Shown: positions 13,201 to 24,589 of the stretch, one piece after another
Layout: the number at the start of each line of letters is the position of its first letter
Position numbering within the stretch: the first letter of the stretch is position 1
Assembly: GCA_021229015.1 (NCBI GenBank)
Contig: CM037792.1
Coordinates: 4,163,136 to 4,227,135, forward strand
Source: Solen grandis
Lineage: Eukaryota; Mollusca; Bivalvia; Adapedonta; Solenidae
Direction of reading: 5' to 3'
DNA: 64,000 nucleotides
Translations under genes and position numbers: made by a program
Notes under the pieces: generated by a model
The model's database searches: none
Seen by the model: only the letters and a program-made list of their open reading frames with translations
What the model was told of the DNA's origin: nothing

Positions 13201-13600
13201 AAATAAGTTGTGACCTTGTCCTTAAGTCATGACTTTGCAATTTTGAAGCATTGTTATCTAAAGACAATGTTGACTCATTAGGATGCGATGTACTCACATG
13301 ATTCAAAAATGGGCTATTTGCCTCATTATAAATCTGACCTATGAAAGTGTCAGCCAAGGCAACATCAGAAGTGACATTGTCGTCACTATTGACGGCTTTA
13401 TTAACCGTGTCACTAATAGCTTTTCTTGCCATAGCTCGAGTAACTGCACATGAAGGATAAAGATCAGGTATACATTAACCTCCATAACAGAATCCGATCT
13501 AGGTTCTGAAACCAAAACATTATGAATAGGCTCTTTTGCCTGAACAAATGAAACAGGTTCAATGACCTTATTAAAAAAAATTCTTTTGACACAAATCTGT
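13201..13600 (-). pseudogene. Protease-integrase linker remnant of the retrotransposon
   Basis: Reads in two frames through a CAVTRAMARK-like phrase near 13430-13460, the kind of sequence that closes a Ty3/gypsy protease, and then about 75 residues of linker to the integrase. No DTG/DSG active site was found, so the protease core seems deleted or scrambled. Confidence 0.55.
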
Positions 13601-14855
13601 GACCTTGATTTTAAAGTGGTACATGTAAGACCGGTGGGTTTAACATCATCACCAGACTGCTTCCTTTTAAGTTTAAAACTGAAATAAGATGACCAGTCTT
13701 TTTGCAATAATTGCAAACAAGATGAGATAAGGGTTTATTTTCAGAAGCTGGTTTTGGCTTGTGAAATTTGAACTGACTTGAACCGCCAGTAGAATTGCCG
13801 TTTTGAGAATTGGCAAATTGATAAGAACTAGTACTTCTAGTATTACTCGGTGTGGGAGTGGGCCTAGGTTTGTTTATAAATGAGACTTTATGAGTCAGAG
13901 AATAGTCATCAGCCAATCGGGCAGCTTCCTCTAAAGTTTCGACTTTTTTTCATCGAGAAAGGACTTAACATCAGGTTGAATACAATGTTTAAACTCATCA
14001 ACGAGGATGAGCTGACGTAATTTTTAATGACTTTGTTCTATTTTCTTAGATCAACACAAGCGATCAAATAATTGTTCTTTTGTTCTAGCAAACTCAATGT
14101 GTGTTTGACTAGTTTCTTTTTTACAATTTCTAAATTTCTGTCTGTATGCTTCAGGAACAAGCTCATAACTTTTTAGAATTAGCTCTTTAACTTTGTCATA
14201 ATCAGAACACTGTTCAATACTTAATTGTGTGTAAATTTCACGAGCTTTTCCTGTCAGTACACTTTGTAAAAGTAAAGTCCAATGTTCTTTTGGCCACTTT
14301 AAATTTTCTGCAACTTTTTCAAAATGTAAGAAATATTTGTCAACATCTTTTTCTTGAAATGGAGGACGAGTCTTATATTTTTGTTACATCAAAAGGTTTG
14401 TTTGTTAACATCGCAGTCTGATTTGCCTGTTCAAATTCTTTCATTCTTAATCTAATTCTCTCTTTCCTTCTTTCCTCTAGTCTCAATTTTTCTAACTCTA
14501 ATTGACGCTGTGTTTCTTCTTTTTATTTTACTTACTTCATTTTCTCTTCTCTTTCTTCTTTTTCTAACCTCATTTTCTCTTCTCTTTCTTCTTTTTCTTA
14601 CCTCATTTTCTCTAACTGAATTTTTAATTCTAAATCTGATGAACTTTCTTTTACTAAAGATAAAAATTCATAAGACAAAGTGTCTTCTTCAACTAATGTT
14701 TGAATTAAAATGTTAAAAATTTCATGCTTGCTCATAGCCGGTTTTATACCAGACACTTTGTAGTGATTAACAATATCAAGCAAATCAGACTTTTTTGCCA
14801 AAAGAATTTCCTCCTGGGTAGGCGAAGCAATGAATTTCTCCAAATTGAATGTCAC
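13600..14855 (-). pseudogene. Retrotransposon gag remnant
   Basis: Starts at an ATG at 14855 with an acidic N-terminal region of about 80 residues (MTFNLEKFIASPTQEEILLA, then helical DLLDIVNHY). A Glu/Lys/Arg-rich coiled-coil stretch follows, encoded by the TTC/TCT-rich + strand tract at 14460-14610. After further frame breaks a zinc-knuckle-like CNYCKKTGH appears near 13700, but the last Cys of the CCHC motif is not in frame. At least three frame disruptions occur. The order gag then pol fits the element's minus orientation. Confidence 0.8.
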
Positions 14856-15087
14856 GATAGCTTGCTGCTGGTTTTATACAAGAAAACAAATGCAAAGTTC
14901 AATTTCAAATTTTGAGTAAAAATATAAGTATGTCCCTTTTATTAAATACTCCGAAAAATAGGTATGTCCCTTTTTCCAAATTATGCCAAAAATTCTAGAC
15001 GAAAATGTTTTGATCCTGGACCAGCCCCCAATTTTTTACGGCCAATTTGATGAAATGGCGCAACAAAGAAAGCCAGCAAAAAACTAG

Positions 15088-15658
15088 TTAACTAAGTATA
15101 TTTTAATTATAAACAAGTGACAAATATCAATATGAATATCACAACATACAATGTCTTAAAATTATTATAACAAATTAGTTTGATCCTTGTCAGATTGATA
15201 AAATTTAAATTTAACCTGAGCAATCCAATAGATATGTCCTTTATCCAAATGTAAGTCCGAAATTAATTCGACACTGTTGAATGACCCACACTTGATGAAT
15301 TGCTGCCAAAAACAAGTCTGCTAAAACAAGTCTCCTCAACAAATCTCCTCAACAAGTCTACTCTCCCTAAAACCACCTTAAATATATATACTAGAGCAAA
15401 ATATTCTAGAAACAACCATACTGTTCACCAAAAAAGAATATTCTAAAGTGTAACCAGGTTACATAAGACTTCTAGAATTTTCCATAGAAAGAAAGAAAGT
15501 TCCAGTAAACAAATATACCAGTAAACAAGTTATTTTTAGAATAGAGATCATCTAATAGATCACTCAAGAACAAAACTAGTAAACAAGTTATTCTTAGAAT
15601 AGGGATTTCCTTCTACAGCGTTGTGTGTACATAACTAGGTTAGGTGTAATATGTAACA
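15088..15658 (-). repeat. 5' LTR of the retrotransposon (right copy)
   Basis: Partner of the left LTR. It carries small insertions relative to it, for example an extra CAACAAATCTCCT around 15338 and AGCAAAATATTCT near 15393. A promoter and polyadenylation signal are expected here from the family but were not individually identified. The primer binding site next to it was not recognised. Confidence 0.9.
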
Positions 15659-15663
15659 ATATA

Positions 15664-17189
15664 AATGCATGTATCTGAAATAGAGATGATAAGATATAAA
15701 GATATTATTTTGTATACTTTCCTAAAACTGTTTTCAATGTGCAATGCACATTTTCATTTGGATAAGGTAAAATTCATGGAGACGGACTTTAAGGCTGTGG
15801 ATCCTAACAGGACAAGATACAAAATTCTACATTCAAAATGTCGAGAGGAATGCGTTTTAAGATGTAAGTGGTTACTTTCCATTAAAAATGCGTAAGATAA
15901 TCACTGATTTAATTTTAATAATGTTAAATTGTGTATACGTGATTTTCCAAATGCAAATTATGTGATATATATGTAAAAAAATAAAAATAAATAGTTGGAA
16001 ACAATCACTTCTTAAAAACATTTATCAGACACGAACAATGACGACAATATGCTATATAACTGTCATTGGCTGACTCACATACATTACCGTCAATAAATAT
16101 CTCCGAAGTAATTGCTTACGTACGTTTGCAGACATAATGTCATTTCGAATGGCGTGAATCTTGTGAAATGTTTAAAAAAGTTGTTTCAGGTATTGATTTA
16201 AAACAATCTATTTTGAGCTACATGTATTTTTATATTTTATATAACAAAACGGTATCGACATTATGGGTGTCTATTTAATATTTCGTGAAAATATTAGTAT
16301 TCGGAACCCAAACTTAAATAAGATCAAACAATTAAGCGCGTGTTTTGTTTGTGATTGTTATTTGTTTAATGTTTATGCATTGAGCTAAGAGTCGGCTTCA
16401 TACATGAAATGCAACTCTTTTTTATTTCAGATTCGTTTAAATCGCACCTAGTCAAGGCAACATTTCTTGAAAAAAATCCTCGTCCTCGCGTATGACATTA
16501 ATTTTGTTACCAAAAATGTTTCTAAATCTTGTCGAAAAAAAAGCATTCATGAAACAATTTTGTCACTGATGAACACTCAAAATCATGAAAGACGGTTACA
16601 AGCATAAAGATAGTTTCATCGAATTTATCCTCTGGCGCGATTGTTTTCCTCACTGTTTGTCTTCCTCCCATTGTTAATCTATTATCCATGATTTAGATTT
16701 CCCTCTTGATTACCAATGCTGGTAGTTGAGATAAGGCGGTTAAATGATAAATGCTAATGTGTCTCGATCTGGAAATAAAACTAAAATGACGTTATGATAG
16801 AAAGAATCAATGATTTAACAATTATATATTCAAAATTTATTTTGCTTTGTGAATTGTTTTCTCTCTCTCCCATACCCCATTTTTTAAACAAAAAATTATG
16901 GAAAAAAATAAGCATTTTACAATAGCATTAAAAGTAACGGAATTTATCTACTTCAAATAATATAGCCGAGGTCTGATTTTCTGTTATAGCCTTTATTAAT
17001 TGCTTTGTCATTTGAAGTCATTATATCTACTTTCACATATTACTGTAATCTTATGTTCGTTATTTACAAAAACAATATAAAAACTTATGTAGAACACTTC
17101 AATTAGTTAATATTCCCACTGAATAACATTTGGTGATATATGTCTTTTCATGACTTTTTTTGTATTTTTATGTTATGTATTTTTATACC
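15664..17189. other. Intergenic tract with one candidate orphan exon
   Basis: Mostly AT-rich DNA. At 15767-15863 (+) an open segment reads VKFMETDFKAVDPNRTRYKI and continues to a cysteine-containing end. It is bounded by a possible acceptor (GGATAAG) and a good donor (GTAAGT at 15864). No partner exon was found, so it could be a chance ORF or a stray exon of a decayed gene. Confidence 0.25.
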
Positions 17190-17588
17190 GATCCCGGTGG
17201 CCGAGTGGTGAGGGCGTCCGCCCCGGAATTGGGAGGTCGTGGTTTCGATCCCAAGTCGCAACATAACAAAGTCGTAAAAATGATAATTATATAGCTCCCT
17301 TGCTTGGCAATTTGGAATTGGGAGGTCGTGGGTTTGATCTCCAGCCGCGACATACCAAAGTCGTTAAAATGATACTGTTATAGCTCCCTTGCTTGGCGCT
17401 CAGCATATAAGGGGGGTTCCAAGACTGGTTGGCCCGGTGTCAGAATAATGTGACTGGGTTTGGTATCATGCCACATGTCTACGGCGTGATACTGCAGTGT
17501 GGCAGCACTATATCTGTCTCAAGTACACATCGTCTCGAAATCACTGAAATACTGTCGGTGGGACGTTAAATCCAACAACCAAAAACAG
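17190..17588 (+). mobile_element. SINE family 1 with internally duplicated head
   Basis: The tRNA-like head has an A box (TGGCCGAGTGGTGAGGGCG) and a B-box-like GGTTTCGATCCC. The GGAGGTCGTGG...TAGCTCCCTTGCTTGG segment is present twice (17230-17310 and 17315-17395), a partial tandem duplication. The body (GGCGTGATACTGCAGTGTGG) and tail (CGGTGGGACGTTAAA) follow. Confidence 0.9.
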
Positions 17589-17932
17589 GTATCTTTGATA
17601 ATGAATTGCATGTTAATTGTTGTAGAATGATTCCCATAGCATCGATAAAACTTTTAAAATGCTTTTGCATAATTATTGGCATTTAGAGTTTCGTCATATA
17701 AGAAGTGAACCTGGGCATATTCCCGAGTGGTTAGTATTTTGGCAATTGAATATATCATCCTGATTTATTGCCAACGTAGTTATTTTTTATGCATTATTTG
17801 TTTCACATTTAAAATTACGAGAACTTTCAAATGCATACATTTGTGAACTGATTGGTAGTTACTTCCAATCTTTTGTACATCATATAATTATGATTTCTAA
17901 TATTTTATTAAAATGGATGTATGTAAATCAGT
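17589..17932. other. AT-rich spacer between two SINEs
   Basis: No ORF, repeat or regulatory signal was recognised. Confidence 0.5.
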
Positions 17933-17944
17933 GCATTACTAAAA

Positions 17945-18144
17945 GGGGCCGCCGTGGCCGTGGTTACAGTCCTGGACTACAAATCTCTCAGCCCCTCACC
18001 GCTGTGGGTTCGAATCCCGGTAGGGACTTCGGATTTTTCACGTGAGGAAGCCTTCAAGTTGGCTTGCGTTAGGTCGGTGGTTCTACCCGGGTACCTCTGT
18101 AAACTCGGGGTCTTCCTCCACCTGTAAACCCCAGTACAACAACA
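17945..18144 (+). mobile_element. SINE family 2 with perfect 12-bp target duplication
   Basis: The head GGCCGCCGTGGCCGTGGTTA contains the A-box region and GGTTCGAATCCCGG the B box. The body has GTGAGGAAGCCTTC, GGTCGGTGGTTCTACC and GGGGTCTTCCTCCACCTG, with a short (ACA)n tail. GCATTACTAAAA flanks it on both sides (17933-17944 and 18145-18156). The intact duplication suggests a fairly recent insertion. Confidence 0.93.
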
Positions 18145-18156
18145 GCATTACTAAAA

Positions 18157-19774
18157 AGAGCATTTTTTTATATATTCATATTTGAAATAGTGTGATGCTA
18201 TATCTGAACTTAGTATACACTATACCTACATGTATTTTTAAATCATATGTGTTATAGTTTTAAAAAAAAATAATCTACGCTCTTTCAATTTCAAAGTAAA
18301 CACTGTGTCATATTTATATAATTCTTATTATCATTGAACCATTCACACAAATCCGTTTAATACCTTAACCTAAACTGGAATTAATTTGATTCTAACTGGG
18401 CGTACAGTTATAATCAACGTTTGAAATCTTGATTGAAATATATCTTATGAGTATTTTATATACACATATTTGCATATTGTATTGTATGTGATCATTTAAG
18501 TAGCAAACATATTTACAGTTCAGGGGGACGATTTGATATGGAGGTTACTAAATAAACAAATATGTAACATAAATTTCCTGCTACACTTTCTAATTTCACC
18601 ATAAATATGTATGCATATCATCGCCCCACATATTAGACATAAAAGATTTTGAAAGGATCAACATCGTGCATTTGTTTGGCGAACATTATGGACAACTGTA
18701 CCATGTTTTACTTATTTGTAGACGGACTAGGCTTATGTCAGCTATACGTATTGCATGAAGAAGAGCTAAAAGTAATTATGTTTGATTGAAGCGGTATTAA
18801 CGTTTTTCTAAATATATATATTTATATACTTCAACACAATGAAATTATAAAATTATGTATACGCGTATGTCTTTTAGATAACATGAAAAGTTTATCCACT
18901 TATATGTTATTTGTTTACTCAATAAAAATCAACCGCCTCTCATAATTCATTTTGAATGGTTTACATGTATATGTTTAACTGTACATGTATATATGGACTA
19001 ACAACAGAAAAGCGAGTTTGTCTGACATGGATATTTAAAATACATGTATACTGTTGTTTTGATGTTCACCATCGCTGCAAAATAGTGACATCCATTGATA
19101 AAGAAAGTCTCTGGGAGATCGGGTAGATCTATTTTCTACTACAAGTCAATTGGTCGGTTTCTTCCCATAAGAAATAAGTGATTCAGAAGGGACTCGAACC
19201 CAAAGCGATGAGATGGCTGATTATAACATCTTGGACACTTTGCATAACAGAACGACAGCAAACTTTACCGTTGCTGAGACGGCATTTTAGTCATAGACCG
19301 GCGTCCAGCTAATTATTTACAGGTGAAGTAAGTACACGATAATGTAAAGGCCCCTGTGTAAAACTGCATCCCAGCTTAAAAGCTTTTTCGCTTGAAAGAT
19401 GTGACCAAACCAGTACTACTCGAACCCAGAGAAGTCGGAGGCTAAACGATAGTAAGTCATCGATAATTTACACTTGACTTCCGATGCCACATAGATATTA
19501 AATGAAATAAGCTTTAATGTCATTTTGGTATCAATTTTATAAAAAAGAAAAGATATGTTTCTTGTGAGTAAGTCTTAAGTGTCATTTACAAATGACTAGA
19601 CAAATAGAAAAGGTTGGCGGTTTACTTCTAGAAATAAAGTTTCGATATTATACAAACAGTTTCTATACCTACATAACGATTACCGCAAAACAATATTTTT
19701 TCTTAATTATGTTACTCTATTTTAGATTACACTATTCCTCATCTCATTAGACCAACTTAGATGAAGATACTTTA
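18157..19774. other. AT-rich intergenic DNA
   Basis: No gene was seen. Short tRNA-B-box-like phrases (ACTCGAACCC at about 19194 and 19420) hint at decayed SINE pieces on the minus strand, but no full head or body could be traced. Confidence 0.4.
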
Positions 19775-19925
19775 ATAGCGTTGTGGTAACGCGCTTTGCT
19801 TCTCAATGCGTCCTGGGTTTTATTCATGGTCACGCACATAAGCGGGTACAGTGGTCGCACGTCCAGACATGTGGGTTTTCTCCAGGCTCTCCGGATTTCT
19901 CCTACAATAAGGAGAACCTACGCCG
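19775..19925 (+). mobile_element. Decayed tRNA-derived SINE head, family 3
   Basis: The A-box-like TAGCGTTGTGGTAACGCGC and the degenerate B-box-like CCTGGGTTTTATTC are 30 bp apart. They are followed by ACATGTGGGTTTTCTCC-AGGCTCTCCGGATTTCTCC. The copy is truncated and diverged. Confidence 0.55.
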
Positions 19926-20514
19926 CCACTAGATCCATTGATTGTAGTTAATATAAATTGAGAAAACGTGTTTCGTAATCGATGTAAAATAAAATTTAAA
20001 GTAAACGTTAGATCAACAGGAATTTGTATCAATGTATTCTTTACCATAGACATTATCAAAAAAAATGATGTTTGTGGTGTTTGTAAATAATCGAAACTTT
20101 TCATGGTACACGCATAACTTTGATTAATGCAGAATCATTGTTTATTGTATCAGAGGTAGACATATAAATCATTGCTATAATTGTATATACTGCGTGGGCA
20201 TAACAATCGGGCAGACCTAATCTGATTTAAACCGTCTACATTCACATTTAGTTATTCTTTACTGTTTCATTATTCAAAGATTGCTATATACATAATACCC
20301 CGTCTCTGGAATTGAGAATACGCTAGGCTCTAGATATTTATTTATCATGAATGGCCAGTCACAATTTGATACTCATTCACAAGGCAATGATTCTTTTTCA
20401 CTATTTTATAACATGAATAAATATGCGATCATAAACTTTCTACTGTTATCAATGTATTGCATGTCTTCTTCATTTTGACAGGAATTTACCCCATTATCCT
20501 TGAAACAAACAAGA

Positions 20515-22055
20515 AACAAGAGGGCCATGATGGCCCTGGATCGCTCACCTGAGTACCATTGCTACAACTGATTACAAGGTTTTTAAACAGACAAGAATTC
20601 TGATATAACTCAATCTTAAACATTTTAGCCCTGACAATACTACACACCAAATATATAAGCACTGGGCCTTATGGTTTCAGAGGAGAAGACTTAGTGCGGG
20701 GTCATTTATCTCCAAAGGAATGAACCATTAGAGTGCTACATACCAAATATCTAAGCTCTAGGCCTAATGGATTCATAGAAGAAGATTTTTAAAGATTTTC
20801 CTATATAACTCTATGTAAAACAAGTGACCACTGGTGCGGGGGTCATTTATCATCGTAGGGCTATGATTTGTACAATCTTGGTAATGGCCCATAAGATGAT
20901 GCTACATACCAAATATCTTATCTCTAGGCCTTATGGATTCATAGAAGAAGACTTTTAAAGCTTTTCCTATATAACTCTATGTAAAACAAGTGACCCCTAT
21001 TGCGGGGGCATTTATCACCGTTTGGCTATGATTTGAACAATCTTGGTAATGAACCATAAGATGATGCTACATACCAAATATCTATCTCTAGGCCTTATGG
21101 ATTCATAGAAGAAGATTTTAAAGTTTTTCCTATATAAATCTATGTTAAACAAGTGACCCCTGGTGCGGGGGCATTTATCACCGTAGGGCTATGATTTGAA
21201 CAATCTTGGTAATGAACCATAAGATGATGCTACATACCAAATATCTAAGCTCTAGGCCTAATGGATTCATAGAAGAAGATTTTTAAAGTTTTTCCTATAT
21301 AACTCTATGTAAAACAAGTGACCCCTGGTGCGGGGTCATTTATCACCATAGGGTCATGATTTGTACAATCTTGGTAATGAACCATAAGATGATGCTTCAT
21401 ACCAAATATCTAATCTCTAGGCCTTATGGATTCATAGAAGAAGATTTTTAAACATTTTCCTATATAACTCTATGTAAAACAAGTGACCCCTGGTGCGGGG
21501 GCATTTATCACGGTAGGGCTATGATTTGAACAATCTTGGTAATGAACCATTAGATGATGCTACATACCAAATATCTAAGCTCTAGGCCTAATGGATTCAT
21601 AGAAGAAGATTTTTAAAGATTTTCCTATATAACTCTATGTAAAACAAGTGACCCCTGGTGCGGGGTCATTTATCACCGTAGGGCTATGATTTGTACAATC
21701 TTGGTAATGGCCCATAAGATGATGCTACATACCAAATATCTAAGCTCTAGGCCTTGCAGTTTTGCAGAAGAAGATTTTCAAAGTTTGCATTTTTAAAATC
21801 TATTTTTAGCTCCTGTGACCTACTTTTTTAACTAATCTGAATAATTTGTACAACTTTGATAGAGGGCATCATAAGGATGATTCCTGTGAAGTTTGGTCAA
21901 AATCCCTTCAGCGGTTCATGAGGAGATGTTGTTTAAAGCAAATTGTTGACGACGGACGCACGCACGCACGCACGCACGCACGGACGACGGACGACGGACA
22001 AAAGGCGATCACAATAGCTCACCATGAGCACGTTGTGCTCAGGTGAGCTAAAAAG
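20515..22055. mobile_element. Foldback repeat A with about seven internal tandem units
   Basis: The left end has the inverted repeat AGGGCCATGATGGCCCT (20521-20537) followed by CGCTCACCTGAG. The right end has a long hairpin, AGCTCACC...GGTGAGCT (22016-22049), preceded by a CGCA / GGACGAC simple repeat. Between them lie about seven units of 160-180 bp, each with ATACCAAATATCTAAGCTCT and CAAGTGACCCCTGGTGCGGG. There is no ORF of note. The ends are shared with the repeats at 29.6-35.0 and 57.4-58.2 kb. Confidence 0.88.
21955..21999. repeat. (CGCA)n / (GACG)n simple repeat
   Basis: Five-fold GCAC-type tetranucleotide followed by GGACGACGGACGACGGAC. It belongs to the terminal part of foldback repeat A. 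Comparable GGACGG tracts occur in the same place in the other foldback families. Confidence 0.85.
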
Positions 22056-22384
22056 AAAAAAAAAAGAAACAACATAAAAAGATAATTTTCTTAACATAAT
22101 TAAATTGAAATACATCATGTGTTGTCACCAGTGGAGTCCAGAAGAGACTAACCATCCAAAATGGTAGGCCCTGCTCCCCTGCTTGGTACTCATTATAAGT
22201 ATAAAATGACAGTACTAAATTTTTGTCTCAAAACGAGTAAAACATTTTAAGAAGCACGTCTTATATATTTGTAAAGAAAATGCTAATTGCAATTTGATAC
22301 GTTCAGATGTCTAAAATAACAATTATCGATCTCCGTCATTAAGGAAGTTATTATAGACCAAAAAGGTATGTTTTTGTAATATTT

Positions 22385-22830
22385 AATTAGGTTTTCGCCG
22401 CTGCAGGGCGAAAACCTGTTGTTCTTCTTCTGTTGATGAGGGTTTTTTTATTATTATTTTTCCAATTCCACCCATTTTTGTAGCCAACCTAGCGGCCAGA
22501 TGAGAAAAGCTACAGCTATGACATTTTGGGCATAAAATCATATTTATCTGAACTTGGGCCTAAATGGTCAAACCTTACACTGTTGTGTCTGATATAGCCA
22601 CTAGGGGGCGCTATGCATGTAATCACTCTTTTCCTAATAACTCAAAACTTTGAAGCCTTATTTAGATGCGTTTTTGTACATAATGTTCCTTGTTGACAGC
22701 CCAAACAAATATGATGGGTATCACTGCATCGAGTATCGCAAAGAAACTGTTCTAGGAGAGGTTGAAAGTTCGAACCTTGTAAAAAAAGTGAGCAAATGAG
22801 GGTAGGTCTACCAAAAACCTACCATTTTTT
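22385..22830. mobile_element. Foldback-type repeat G with AGGTTTTCGCC hairpin
   Basis: Starts with the hairpin AGGTTTTCGCC-GCTGCAG-GGCGAAAACCT (22389-22417). An AT-rich run follows, then sequence describing no ORF, up to TCTACCAAAAACCTACCA near 22820. The right boundary is approximate. Confidence 0.6.
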
Positions 22831-24349
22831 GTTAGAGATCAGATAGAAGAATTCTGCTTGAAAATCGATGAAATTGACAAAGCGATTCTAGTTGAAATTG
22901 CATCTGTGCTGATATAATCAAATGTCTTTCCTCCATTAAAATGCAACATGCAATAAATTGAAATAATAATTTGCTGCAATTTGCAAATCATTGCTTATTC
23001 TTTTTTAGCATGGTTCCCAGACTAAATTGACGATGCGGATCTTTCTTATTTCATATACTTGAAGTATTTTTCTTTTGATATAATTAAACTGTATTTAAGA
23101 AAAGGGCAACAATTATAATACAATCTCAGGCTCAAATGTTAATATTACAGTCCAGTCCCTATGGAAACCTTTGGGCATAGCCTAAATCTGAATATGAAAG
23201 TAATGTTCAAGAAAGCAGGGTCTAATTAATGTCTTAATAAAGCCCCTTGTTTAAAACAACGAAATTTTCTATTGTAAAAGCAAAGGTGCAAAGTGATTTA
23301 AAAGTTTTTTCTTCGAATAAAAACAAATTATGCATGTTTAAACTTGAAAATTTCTCGCTTTATAAAATAAACCCTAATGGGGAAATATTCTCCAACCAAA
23401 ACAATGAATCAATTTTAATTCAAGAAAGAAAATGCCATCGCCTAACAAAGAGTCAGTTATTTTTAAAAGATTGTTTCTCGTCATTCTAATCTTATTGAAA
23501 CTCAATTCAAATTCTTTTTTTTTTAATACCACTCAGTTTTTCTTAAATGCGAAGAACCCAGCTGCGCCATCCCAAAGACATAATGAATTGTATTGAATCG
23601 GTAGCGCCTCCTTACGTATATGACATTATGTGCTTCTTCGTTTAATTATCATTTTGACGGGAATATGTTACTGTCAGTTGTGCTATGCAAGACAAAACAA
23701 GAGATTATTGTGAACTTTTTACTTAGTTTAGCAGTATTTCAGACATTATGGAAACAACGAGAGACGGTCGGAAAATATCCCGGGTTCTCCAACAAAATAT
23801 CCAATTTCGTTCAAATTATTCCTCACACTTACGTCTATACAGTTTTGTCATCTTTTTTCGAAGATTTTCTTTTCTCTCTGATATACATAAAGTGAACCCA
23901 GTGCTGAGGAACCAATTAACAGCTGAAAACAAAACCGCCTTGATCTCAGCCTATACATTTTACTAGCGAAGAAGAAGTCGAAGGGGACAAGGTCGTGGCA
24001 GCCTGAAAGGTAGGGCAATAAAACTGAGGCTGTATATCAAGGACATTGTCATATCAAAAGAGGACATGTGTGTGGGCTGGTCTCGTAAAGGTATAACACA
24101 ATGAGTAAACGTATGACACATTAGTTAATAATATGTTTAGATTATTATCATCATATCATGAAAGGATATTCACATAATGATTTCGAATTGAACAAAGAAG
24201 ATTAAATTAAAAGATATCTAAACGCATTGAATCCACCTTAATTGAAATATCTGAAACTGTGTCTCATTAATACTGGGTTTTACAGAAGGAAATATAGTGT
24301 TTCGCTTTATTGTTAGCGGTGGCTCTTAAATGTATCTATGAAATCAAAT

Positions 24350-24460
24350 AATGGGCCAGGACTCGAATTCGGAGCGGCACTAGGCTAAATGATGCACTTC
24401 ATGGTAAATGCCAGGCACTAGGCTTAATGATGCACTTCATGGTGTATGCCAGGGACCTCA
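24350..24460. repeat. Short tandem duplication of about 62 bp
   Basis: The phrase AATGATGCACTTCATGGT occurs twice, each time followed by a variant of ATGCCAGG. A B-box-like ACTCGAATTC just upstream suggests this is a scrap of a minus-strand SINE. Confidence 0.5.
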
Positions 24461-24589
24461 CCTACTTGGCAATAAAAGAGATATACTTAATTTGACTGAT
24501 ATTTCTTTGCCAAATTTATGAAAAAAATGTGCAAGCAGTGCATGGTTTCATTAGAAAATATGAAAAAGACAATTATCAAAACAAGTCAT

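Larger units (their letters stand above)
9714..15663 (-). mobile_element. Complete but inactivated LTR retrotransposon, Ty3/gypsy-like (Gmr1-like order)
   Basis: Two long direct repeats (about 546 and 570 bp) flank gag and pol remnants on the minus strand. The outer flanks share ATATA (9714-9718 and 15659-15663), a 5-bp target duplication. In the element's own direction the LTR starts TGTTACATATTAC. A polypurine tract (AAGGAGGGGAGG, just right of 10264) sits immediately upstream of the 3' LTR. Pol domains run integrase, then reverse transcriptase, then RNase H, with the RNase H stop close to the 3' LTR. Frameshifts, stops and internal deletions make it non-functional. A MITE is nested in the integrase. 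Confidence 0.93.
20100..24000. repeat. Copy 1 of an old tandem duplication (invaded by foldback elements)
   Basis: Segments at about 20160-20490 and 23240-24000 match, in the same order and orientation, 24650-24980 and 25720-26340. Landmarks include TATATACTGCGTGGG, AACCGTCTA and CCGTTTCATTATTC-type phrases, AAAACAATGAATCAATTTTA, and ATTGAATCGGTAGCGCC. The offset drops from about 4.5 kb to about 2.45 kb across the copy; the roughly 2-kb difference is close to the combined size of the two foldback elements nested here. No intact gene is visible in either copy. Confidence 0.7.

Noticed and set aside
14510..14716. Plus-strand ORF of repeated FSLLFLLFLTS units resembling membrane segments
   Set aside because: It is the antisense of the Glu/Lys-rich coiled-coil part of the retrotransposon gag; TTC/TCT repeats create the hydrophobic reading.
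20728..21800. Regular 160-180 bp repeats considered as a CRISPR-like or satellite array
   Set aside because: There are no short identical repeats with unique spacers. The whole unit is repeated, and the array is bounded by foldback ends, so it is the core of a mobile element.
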